Shown one piece after another: positions 1 through 12,000 of a stretch of DNA of 64,000 nt; position 1 is the stretch's first letter, and each line of letters begins with the position of its first letter. Both the position numbers and the translations under genes were made by a program. The notes beneath the pieces were generated by a model that saw only the letters and a list, made by a program, of their open reading frames with translations, searched no databases and was not told where the DNA came from. The stretch is from Paenibacillus thiaminolyticus (GTDB taxonomy: Bacteria > Bacillota > Bacilli > Paenibacillales > Paenibacillaceae), in NCBI RefSeq assembly GCF_007066085.1, contig NZ_CP041405.1, positions 2,991,001 through 3,055,000 on the forward strand, given 5' to 3'.

Positions 1-3000
1 CACAAAGCTTTCTGACCTTCTTGATCTTCCCTGACGACAACGACCGCTTCCTTCACGCCACCTGCACTCAGCAGCTTCGCTTCGACTTCGCCCGTCTCAA
101 TCCGGTAGCCCCGGATTTTCGCCTGGTTGTCGATCCGGCCGATGAAGTCCACATTGCCGTCCTCCATCCACCGCGCCAAGTCTCCCGTGCGGTACAGCCG
201 CTCGCCCGCGGCGAACGGACTGTCTACGAACTTCTCTTCCGTCAGCTCCGGACGGTTCAAGTACCCGCGTGCTACCCCGACTCCGCCAATGACCAGCTCG
301 CCCAGCACCCCGACCGGCACCGGGTTCAGATGCGCGTCCACAATGTAGAATTTTGCATTCAGCCACGCTTTGCCGATCGGCACATGGCCTGTCTGCGGCA
401 GCTTCGCCAGTTCCTCGTCGTAGAAGCTGGAGTCGATCGCCGCTTCCGTCACGCCGTAGGCGTTGATGATCCAGAACAATGAGCCGAAGCGTTCCTGCAA
501 GGTTCGGTAATCCGCCACGCTGCAGCTGTCCGAGCTTGTAATCAACAGCTCCATCCAGCTCATATCCAGCCCCTGCTCGTGCACGTACTCCAGGAACGGC
601 ACGATCAGCGCCGGTGTCGATTCGAAGATGGTAACCTGCTCCCGCTCCATCCAGTGGTGCAGACGAGACGGATCGATCCGGTCATCCTTCGGCACAATCA
701 CCATCGTGCCTCCGTTATACAGCGTCCGCGCGATATCTCCCACGAACACGTCGAACGAGAAGCTTGCGAGCTGCAGCAGCCGCACCGGGAACTGATCCAA
801 CCGGTATTCCCGCCGGTAGCCCGCTGCCGTGTTCACCAGGCTGCGGTGCTCGATCATCACGCCTTTCGGCTTGCCCGTCGTTCCCGACGTATAGATCACA
901 TACGCCAGATCCTCCGGACGGGCTTCATGGAAGCTGCCCATGCCAACATTCTGATGGCTCTCATCGCCGTCGTCCACAGCAGCCGTCAGCTTGCCGGAGA
1001 CCATGCCGGAGCCAATCGGCGCATTCGTCCGCTCCTCGCTGTACGAAGTTTCATCGTCGAGGTACAGCACCGCTGCCAGCGCCAGCTCCTCTTCGCCGAG
1101 CCAGGCTTCGGCGCGTTCTCGCAGCGGCATTTGCGTCAGCAGCACCTTCGCTCCACTGTCTTCAAGCATGAACCGCACGCGGTCTGCCGGATAATCCGGG
1201 TCGAGCGGCACATACGCCCCGCCCGCTTTCCAGACGGCCAGCACGGCCACCAGCAAGTCCACCGAACGCTCGGCGAGAATGCCGACGATCGACTCCCGGC
1301 CGATGCCGCTTGCGCGCAGCGTAGCCGCCAAGCGGTTCGCCCGCTCGTTCAGCTCCGCATACGTAAGTCGGTCGTTCTCGTACACGACGGCCTCCGCTTC
1401 CGGCGTGCGCTCCGCCTGTTCCTCGAACAGCCGGTGGAACGCGGCCGCAGGAGCCGCTTCCGGCTGCGCCGGGTTAAACGCGCCGAGAATTTGCTCTTTT
1501 TCCGCCGCCGTCAAAAACTCCAACTGATTCACGCGGATGTTCGGGTTAGCCGCAACCTTCTCCAGTGCCCGGGCGAAATGACCGTGGATCAGCCTGATGT
1601 CTTCCTCTCTGAACGTCAGCGCATTGTACGTAAACCGCAGCATAATATGCTCTTCCGGAATGACGGTAATGTCCAGGTCGTAGTTCGTTTGCTCCGGCGA
1701 CTGGATATTAGCGATTTTCAGCGCTTCTTTGTCTCCGCCGACGACCTGCTCAATCTGTTCTTCCATCGGATAATTTTCAAAGACCATAATATGGTTGATC
1801 AAGTCGCGCTTTTGCTCGCTCAACGACTGAATTTCGAACAGCGGGAACGTTTCGTAAGCTCCCGATGCCAGCGCTTGATCCTGAGTTTTCCTCAAGATAT
1901 CGGCTACCGTCTCCTCGGCTTTGCCTTGAATACGGACCGGGATCGTATTAATAAACAGGCCGATCATGCTTTCGATGCCCGGAATTTCCGCCGGACGCCC
2001 GGATACGACGGAGCCGAATACGACATCCTCGCTGTTGTTGTATACCTGCAGAACCAGTCCCCATACGGTCTGTATGAACGTATTGAGCGTCACCTGCTGC
2101 TGGCGCGCCACCCGCTCGATTTGCCCGGTCAGTTCCTTGCTGAGTTCCACATCGATTTCGGCCGCTTCAAAAGCGCCCTGCTTCAGCTGCGTTTTCTCCT
2201 GGGGCAGCTTGGTCTGCTGATCGTAACCCGCCAAATACTCGGACCAGTAACGCGAAGCTTTCGCGGCATCCTGAGCTTCCAGCCATTCGATATACCGGGA
2301 GTACGAGGTAACCGGAGGAAGCTCCAGCGTCCGCTTCTCCTGGAAAGCGAAGTAGGTGTCGAACACTTCCTTGATCATGAAGGACATACACCAGCCGTCC
2401 ATCAAAATGTGATGGTGACTCCAGATCACATGATAGGACTCGTAGCCTGTGCGCAAAACTGTCACGCGCATAAGAGAGCCTCGGGCCAAATCGAACTTGT
2501 TCGCTTTATCCGCGCTGACGAAATCGGCTATCGTCTTCTCCGGGTCTTCATCGCTTACCGAGCGAATATCCTCGAAGTACACTTCACACTTCCGCTCGCG
2601 GAATACCACTTGAATCGGCTCGTCTCTCCAACCGGTAATAAAGTTGGTCCGCAGCGCCTCATTCCGCTGCACCAGCGTATCCAATCCTTGGGTGAAGGCT
2701 TCGACATTCAGGCTTCCATACAGATCGAAGGTCACCTGTTCGAAGTAAGCTTCCGAATCGGCATCCAGCAGGCTGTGGAACAACATCCCTTTTTGCAGCG
2801 GAGTCAGGGTGTATACATTCTCCAGTTCGCCGAGCGCCGCCGTATGTTCGGCCAGCCGCTCCAGTTCCTCCACCGTCACATCTTGAAGCAGAACGTCGCT
2901 AGGCGTAAGCTCCGGCCGCTCTTTCGATACGCAATGGCTAATGACTTCACGCAAGCTCGATTGAAGCAGGGTGCTCAGGCGCTCTACCGTTTCCCGTTTA

Positions 3001-6000
3001 TACTGGGTTTCCCCATAACGGATCGTGAGTTCCAGCACTCCTTCCGACACCATACCGTTGATATCGAGGACATAATCCATCACTGCATTCGGGCTTGAAT
3101 CGGAGCCCGGGCTGAACGGAGACGGCTGCGAGCCGCTGCTTTCGTAATCCTGGTCGAACTGACCCAAATAGTTAAAGCTGATCTCCGGCTCCAAAGCGAA
3201 ACGCTCGCCGTCACGCGGCACCGATAAATAACGCAGGATGCCGTAGCCGATTCCTTTGTTCGGAATGCGGCGCAAGCTTTCTTTAACCTGTTTCATCTGA
3301 TGACCGAGCGCCTGGGCATGACCCGGCTCCAGAACGATAGGGAATTGGCTTGTAAACCAGCCTACCGTGCGCGTAATGTCCACATCCGGCAAAACATCTT
3401 CCCGGCCGTGGCCTTCGAGATTCACCAGCACGCGTTCCCGGCCGCTCCAAGCTTGTACCGCGAGGCCGAGCGCGGCAAGCAGCAAATCGTTCATTTCCGT
3501 ATGGTAAGCACGGTGTGCCTGCTTCAGCAGCTGTTCGGTTTCCTCCGCCGTCCAGCGAACGGTCACGAGCCCGCTGTCCTTCAGCTTGGATCTGCCTTGT
3601 TCAAAATCTTTCGGAAGCGGCTCATAGGTCAATTGCTCAATATGCTGCCAATACTCTCTCTCGCTTTCCATCGCCGGACCGTTCGCATAATCAGCGAGCT
3701 GTTTCGCCCACGTTTGGAATGAATCCGTTTTGAGGGGCAGACGGATCGGCTGCCCTTGCAGCGCCTGCTCATAGCCGGCAGCAAAATCCTCAAGCAGAAT
3801 CCGCCAGGATACGCCGTCTACGACCAAGTGATGGATCGCGATGAGCAGGTGGTCGCCGTCGTCGCAGCGGAACAAGCCGAGCTTCACAAGCGGACCGTTC
3901 TCCAGATCGATGCTCGCTTGAATGTCATTCGCCTTAGCCTCTACCGCTTCTTTCACGTCGCCGACTCCCTTGAAATCGACCACTTCCAGATCGAACAGCG
4001 CTTCGTTCTCCCCGGCGCCGCGGTTCCAGACGGTATAGCCGTTCTCGGTTTCGCGGTAAACCGTACGGAGAGCATCGTGATGCACGACAAGCTGACGCAC
4101 CGCTTGGCGTAAAGCTTCTTCGTCAAAGCCTTGCTTGGAGAACTGCATGAACGCCTGGTTGCTGTGATGCACGTCGGCCGGATTTTGTTCAAAGAACCAG
4201 CGCTGAATCGGGGTCAAGATGACCTCTCCCGTCACTTCGGCCTGGCTTGCCGTTCTCTCCGCCGTCTGCAGCTGCAAACTAAGGGTGGAAATCGTCGGGT
4301 AATGGAACAAATCTTTCATGACCAGCTTGTACCCCGTTTGCAAAAGACGGGACGATACCTGCAAGGCCTTGATCGAATCGCCGCCGAGCGCAAAGAAATT
4401 GTCCATCGTGCCGACCTGATCCACGCCCAGCACCGACTGCCAGACCGACGCAAGTGCTTGCTCGGCAGGAGTACGAGGCGCCGTGTATGCAGCCTCGGCA
4501 CGAATGCTTCCTTCCGGCACAGGCAGCGCTTTACGGTCGATCTTCCCGTTCGGCGTAAGCGGCATTTGACCCAGGCGCATGATGCGCGAAGGCACCATAT
4601 GGGAAGGCAGCGCGGCGTCCAGATGGGCCACAAGCCCTTCCAGACCGAAGCTGGAATCCGCTACGACATACCCGCACAAATATTTCTGCCCCCGCTCGTC
4701 CGTCTGATCGATGACAAGCGCTTGACGCACGCCGGCAAAATTTTGCATGGCCGCTTCAATTTCTCCAAGCTCGATCCGATAGCCGTGAATTTTCACCTGA
4801 TTGTCGATCCGGCCGATGAAGTCCACGTTGCCGTCTGGCATCCAGCGCGCCAGGTCGCCCGTCCGGTACAGCCGCTCCCCAGCGACGAACGGGCTGTCTA
4901 CGAATTTCTCCGCCGTCAAATCCGGGCGGTTCAAGTAACCGCGGGCCACACCCGCTCCGCCGATAATCAGCTCGCCCAACACCCCGACCGGTACCGGCTT
5001 CAGATTCGCATCCACGATGTAGAACTTGGCGTTCAGCCACGCTTTCCCGATCGGCACGCTGCCCGTCTTCGGCAGCTTCTCCAGCGGCTCGTCATAGAAG
5101 CTGGAGTCAATCGCCGCTTCCGTTACGCCGTAGCTGTTAATAATACGGAACTGCGAGCCGAAGCGCTCCTGCAAGGTGCGGTAATCCGCTACGCTGCACG
5201 CATCCGAGCTTGTGATCAGCAGCTGCATTGAGCTGAGGTCCAGACCCTCGGCATGCACATGCTCCATGAACGGCATGATCAGCGCCGGAGTCGATTCGAA
5301 CACCGTCACGGCGTAGTCGCGAATCCAGCCGTAGAGGCGGGTTGGATCAATCCGGTCGTCCTTCGGCACGATGATCATGGTGCCGCCGTTGTACAGCGTC
5401 CGCGCAATGTCGCCGACGAACACGTCGAACGAGAAGCTGGCGAGCTGCAGCAGCCGGATCGGGAACTGATCCAGGCGGTAGTCCCGCCGATAGCCCGCCG
5501 CCGTGTTCACCAGGCTGCGGTGTTCCACCGCCACGCCCTTCGGACGGCCCGTCGTACCGGAGGTGTAGATGACGTAAGCCAAATCGCCCGGCTTGTTCAC
5601 ATTCGTCGGATTCGATGCGAGATCCGCCGCTTGTACGTTCTTCTCGGCTTCTGCCGTAGCGGACGTTTCGGCAGCAGCCTCTCCCGCCGCTCCGAGGCTG
5701 TACGTCGCGGCATCGTCAAGCGCAAGCACCGTTTGCAGCACTAGAGCTCCGTCGCTGCGCCAAGCTTCCACCTGCTCCAGCAGGCGGGTCTGCGTGAGCA
5801 GCACCGACGCCCCGCTGTCCGCGAGCATATACTCGATCCGCTCCGCCGGATAGTCCGGGTCGAGCGGCACATAAGCGCCGCCCGCTTTCCATACGCCGAG
5901 CACCCCGATCAACAGCTCCGCCGAACGGCCGGCCAGAATGCCGACCACCTGCTCCGGCTTCACCCCGCGCGCCCGCAGTGCATACGCCAGACGATTCGCT

Positions 6001-9000
6001 TTGGCGTTAAGCTCCGCATACGTCAGCTTGCTGTCTTCGTAGACAACCGCCAGCGCTCCAGGAGTGCGCTCCGCCTGCTCCTCGAACAGCTCGTGGAACG
6101 TCCTCTCTCTCCACGACTCATCCGCTTCCAAGCCAGTACCCTCTGCGGCGGGTTGCTTCGCAAGAGCCGAAGACGACACGTCAAACCCGACCAGCAAATC
6201 ATGCTTTTCGCTGTCCGTCAAGAAATCCAAATCCGAAATCCGCGCACCTGGCTGAGCTAGGATCGACGCCAAAAGCTGCTCGTAATGACCCGCTAGCCGT
6301 ACCATCGTTTCCTGTCTAAACAACGAGGTAGCGTACTCGATCTTGCAAACCAACTCGTTATCGAATTCCACAATATCTAAGCTAAGATCAAACTTCGCCG
6401 TCTTTTCCTCGATGTCGAACAGCGACCATTGCAAGCCTTCCAGGGTTAAATCCAAGCTTTCGTGCTTTTGCAAAGAAAACATGGTGTCAAACAGCGGATT
6501 CCGGCTTAAATCCCGGCTCACCTGAAGAGCTTCCACCAGTTCCTCGAACGGATAGTCCTGGTGCTCATAGGCTCCAAGCGTCGTTTCCTTCACTTCCTGC
6601 AAGTAATCCAAGAACGTCCGCTCCGCCGCCGGACCCAAGCGAAGGGCCAGTGTATTGACGAACATGCCGATAATCGGCTGTAAGTCGGCGTGAGATCGGG
6701 CGGCAATCGGAGTACCCACCACGATATCTTCCTGTCCCGCGTATTTATGAAGCAATACGGAGTACGCAGCCAGCAGAAGCATGTACAGCGTCGCCCCCGA
6801 ATCGCCGGCAAGCCGTTTGAGAGCTTCGCTTTTCTCCGCGTCCAGCGTAAACATGAGCGTTTGACCGTCAAACTGCTGCACGGCCGGGCGGGAGAAGTCG
6901 AGAGGCAGCTCAAGAACCGGAAGCTCGGAGCTGAATACCCCGCGCCAGTATTCCTCCTGCCGTTTGATGCGCTGGCGCTGCTCCTCGGATTGCTGCCAAA
7001 CGGCGTAATCCTTGTATTGAATCCGCAGCTCCGGCAATTCTTCCCCATTGTAAAGCCGCACGAATTCGCGCAGCAGCACGTCCATGGAAAGGCCGTCGGA
7101 ACCAATATGATGAATATCCAGCGCGAGCAGGAATTTCTCTTTCTCCAGTTCGATCAGCAGGGCGCGCAGCAAAGGCGGCTGGGTCAAGTCAAAAGGCTGA
7201 ATGAAGCCTTCAAGAATGGCTGCAACCTGATCTTCGCTTGCTTGAAGCTTCTCGACCTTAAAAGCTACGAGCGGATGAATACGCTGAACCGGCTCCCCAT
7301 TCACAATTTCAAAACCGGTGCGCAGCATATCGTGCCGGGCCACCAAAGTAGTCAGCGCCTTTTCCACTTTGCCCTCGTTCAAAGCCCCCTCCAATTGCAA
7401 GGCGCTTGGGAGGTTGTAATTCAGCTCCGAGTCATCCAGCTGGTGCAGGACGTACAGCCTTTTTTGCGCGGAGGAAACCGGATAGTACGCTTTCTCTTCC
7501 GCTTTCGGAATCAAGCTGTGCTGCGTTTCTTCCAAGCTGGCAATAGCCCCGGCCATCGACTCTACCGTCATATAGCGGAACACATCGCGTAGCGGAAGTT
7601 CGACGTTCATTTCCTTCCGAATCTTGCTGACAAGGTTCGTCGCCCGCAAGGAGTGGCCTCCGAGCTCAAAGAAATTGTCCAGGACTCCAATGCCGGAGTA
7701 ACCCAGCACTTCCTCCCAGATCTTCACAAGCTGGGACTCTGTCCGGTTACGCGGGGCTACGTATTCGACGCCCGTTTGCAAGCCGCCTTGCGGCTCCGGC
7801 AGCGCTTTGCGGTCCACTTTGCCGTTGGACGTCAGCGGCATGCGCTCCAGCTGCACGAAGTACGACGGGATCATGTACCCCGGCATTCCCTGGGCCAGCG
7901 AGGTTCTCATTTCACTGACCGTCAGCGTCCGGTCCGCCACAAAGTAGGCGACAAGCGCCTTCTCGCCCCCGCCGTCCTGACAGGCGAGCACCACCGCTTC
8001 TTCCACGCCCTCGACGTTCAGCAGCTGCGTCTCGATTTCGTCCAGCTCGATCCGGTACCCGCGGATTTTGACCTGGTGGTCGATCCGGCCCAAGTATTCG
8101 ATGTTGCCGTCCGGCAGCCAAGCCGCCAAGTCGCCCGAGCGGTACAGCTTCTCCCCCTCCGCAAACGGGGAATCGACGAACTTCTCCGCCGTCAGATCCG
8201 GACGGTTCAGGTATCCTCTCGCAAGGCCTTCCCCGGCCACGTACATTTCGCCCGCTACGCCGATCGGCACAGGGCGGCGGTTTTCATCCAGGACGTACAC
8301 CCTCAGCGTCGGGATCGGCTTGCCGATATTGCTCTTCGCCGCCTCCATTTCGACCCGCGTAATTTCCTTATACGTCACGTGAACCGTCGTCTCGGTAATG
8401 CCGTACATATTGATCAGCTTCGTCTCCGGGTACTTCGTCTTGAAGCCCTTGAGCAGCAGCGGACTCAGCGCTTCGCCCCCGAAGATGACGTTGCGAATCC
8501 GCAGATCGTACGGATGGTCCGCCAAGACCTCACGCAGCAGCTGGTAGAAGTACGTTGGCGTCTGGTTCAAAATCGTGACCTGTTCGCGGCCCAGCAGCGC
8601 CAGGAAATCGGCCGGATTTTTCGCCGTGAGCGGCGGTACGATGACCAGCTTGCCTCCGTACAGCAGCGCTCCGTACATTTCCCAGACGGAGAAATCGAAG
8701 CAGAACGAGTGGAACAGCGTCCACGTGTCGGACGGCCCGAAGTCGAACAGGTTCTTGTCGTTGAACAGGAGGCGCACCACGTTCTTATGCTCGATCAGCG
8801 TTCCTTTCGGTCTGCCGGTCGTTCCCGACGTGTAGATGACATAAGCCAGGTTGTCCGGCCCGGAAATCGGCTCCAGGTTCGAAGCACCCAGCGCACCTTC
8901 GGAGTCCGCCCCTCTGTCGCCCCAAACGAAATCATCCAATTCGAGACGCGTTCCTGCGAAGTCGGTCTTCTCGTGCAGATGCTTTTGAATCAGCAATAAC

Positions 9001-12000
9001 GGCGCGCCCGAATCCTCGACCATGAAGCGGATGCGCTCCTCCGGGTAGTCGGGATCGACAGGCACGTAGGCTCCGCCCGCTTTGAGAATCGCCAGAATGC
9101 CGACGACCATATCGAGCGAGCGTTCGGCCAGAATCGCTACCAGTTGGTCTGCTTCTACTCCCGTCTCCCGCAGCTTCCGCGCAAGGCGGTTGGATCGCTC
9201 GTTCAGCTCGCGGTAGGTCAGCTGCCGCTCGTTCATGACGGCGGCCACGTTGTCCGGGTAAAGCTCCGCCTGCTCTTCGAACAAGCCTTGAATCGTCTGC
9301 TGCCGCGGGTAGCCCGCCTCCGAACCGTTGAAACCGCGCACCAGCTCGCGGATTTCCTCCTCCGTGAGCATTTCCAGCGAGGCAATATCCCCGTCCGGCG
9401 CTGCTGCGATGGTTTCTAACAGCTTGTCATAATGTTTGGCGAACCGTTCCGCGGTCTCCTGTTTATACAAAGCCGTAGCGTACTCCAACCGGCATTCGAG
9501 CTGACCGTCCAGCTCCGAAATATCCAGGAGCAGCTCGAACTTGGATGTTTGGTTTTCCAGCGGATAAAACGATTGCTCCAGCCCCTCAATGACAATTTGC
9601 TCGTTCTCCGTATTTTGCAGGGAGAAGAACGTATCAAAGAGCGGATTTCGCCCGGTCGCGCGCGGAATGTGAAGACTTTCCACCAAGTCTTCGAACAAAT
9701 AATTTGGGTGTTCGAAAGCCCCGAGCGTGATGTCCTTGATTTCTTCCAGGTACGAAAGGTATGGCTTGGAACGCTCCGGACGGCTGCGAATGGCCAGCGT
9801 GTTGATAAACATCCCCACGATCGGCTGCACTTCATCCTGCGTTCTTCCGGCAATCGGCGTTCCCACGATCAGATCTTCCTGACCCGAATATTTATGCATA
9901 AGGATGGAGTAAGCCGACAGCAGCACCATGTACAGGGTCGTCCCCGTCCGTGCCGCCAGCTCTTTCAGCTTCTCCGTCCGCTCTTTCCCGATATAAAACT
10001 TCACGGTCCGGCCGTCAAAGCTTTGCACCGCTGGCCGCGGGAAGTCCGTCGGCAGCTCCAAGACCGGCAGCTCGCCCGACAACTGTTCCAGCCAGTACTC
10101 CTTCTGCGGCTGGAGCAGTTGCGCGTAAGCTTCGGAATGCTGCCAAACGGCATAATCTTTGTATTGAATGCGCAGCGGGGCCAGCTCCTCGCCCCGATAC
10201 AGGCGGCTGAACTCGTCGAAGAGCAGCGCTGTCGAAATGCCGTCCGAGACGATATGGTGCATATCGAACAGCAGAATGTGGCGATCCTCGGCAACTTCGA
10301 TCAGGCCGATGCGGAGAAGTGGCGGCTTGGTCAGATCAAACGGGCGATAGTAAGCTTCCACCACTTGATCCACTTCCCGCTCGCCCGCCTGGAAATAATC
10401 GACAGCAAACTCCACCTCGTCATAGATGCGCTGCACAAGCTCGCCTTGAACCTGCTCGATCCCGGTACGCAGCGTCTCATGGCGCTGAATCAGCGCCCGG
10501 AACGCGTGCTCGACGCGCATGCGATCCAGCTTGCCTTCGAGAAGAAGCGCCGCCGACATATTGTAGCTGCGCTCGGCCCCGTCAAGCTGGCGCAGGACGT
10601 ACAGACGCTTTTGCTCGGATGAAACCGGATAGTACTCGGCCTCAGCCGCCTTTGTAATCTCATGCGTCTCCTGCTGCTTTAAACCGCCGATTCTTTGGGC
10701 CAGCTGTTCGATCGTGGTGTAGCGGAAAACGTCCCGCAGCGGAACCTCGACTTGCAGCTCTTTCCGAATCTTGGAAACCAGCATGGAGGCCCGCAAGGAA
10801 TGACCACCCAGGTCAAAGAAATCGTCTTGGACTCCAACTCGCGCAATACCCAGCACCTGCTGCCACATGAGAGCAAGTCTTGTTTCCAGCGTTGTGCGAG
10901 GAGCCACATACTCACGGCCTGATTCTACCTCTCCGGCCGGTTCAGGCAGCGCTTTGCGGTCAATTTTGCCGTTCGGAGTAAGTGGAAGCTTATCAAGAGA
11001 CACCAGCCGGGCCGGGACCATATGGGCCGGCAGCTCTTGCTTCAATTGGGACAGCAGATCGCTCAGCTGCAAGGAAGTATCCGCCGCCACGTAGCCGCAC
11101 AAATACTTTTGCCCCTGCTCATCCGTACGGTCGGTCACCACAGCCTGCTTGACGCCCGGGAAACGCAGCAGGGCCGTTTCAATTTCGCCGAGTTCGATCC
11201 GGAACCCGCGAATTTTCACCTGATAGTCGATCCGGCCGATGAAGTCGACGTTGCCGTCTTCTAGCCAGCGGGCCAAATCGCCTGTCCGGTACAGACGTTC
11301 GCCCGGCACAAACGGGCTGTCCGCAAACTTCTCGGCGGTTAGGTCCGGACGGTTCCAGTACCCGCGCGCCACCCCGGCGCCGCCGATGACAAGCTCGCCC
11401 GGAACCCCTACAGGAACCGGCTTTAACGCGGCATCGACAATGTAAAACCGGGCGTTCAGCCAAGCTTTGCCGATCGGCACATGACCCGACGGCGGCAGCT
11501 TATCCAGCGGCTCATCGTAAAAGCTGCTGTCAATGGCCGCTTCGGTAACGCCATAGCTGTTGATGATGCGGAATTGTCCACCGAATCTTTCCTGCAGCAA
11601 CCGGTAATCGGTGACACTGCAAGCATCTGAGCTCGTAATCAGCAACCGCATGGAGCTGACGTCCAGCCCTTCTTCATAAATATGCTGCATGAACGGCAGG
11701 ATGAGCGCAGGCGTCGATTCGAATACCGTAATGTCTTGCTCCCGAATCCAGCCGTATAAGCGGTTCGGATCAATCCGGTCATCCTTCGGCACAATCACCA
11801 TCGTGCCTCCGTTATACAGCGTCCGCGCGATGTCTCCGACGAACACGTCAAACGAGAAGCTGGCCAGCTGCAGCAGCCGCACCGGGAACTGATCCAAGCG
11901 GTACTCGCGACGGTACGCATCCGCCGTATTCACGAGACTGCCGTGCTCGATCATGACGCCTTTCGGGCGTCCCGTCGTACCCGAGGTGTAAATCACATAA

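Noticed and set aside
579..3098. Long plus-strand open frame (839 codons) opposite pmxE, and similar frames at 4131-5231, 7653-8999, 18534-19682, 28928-30274 and 30419-32164
   Set aside because: These are antisense shadows of conserved NRPS domains. They recur wherever the same domain recurs and have no ribosome sites or protein-like motifs.
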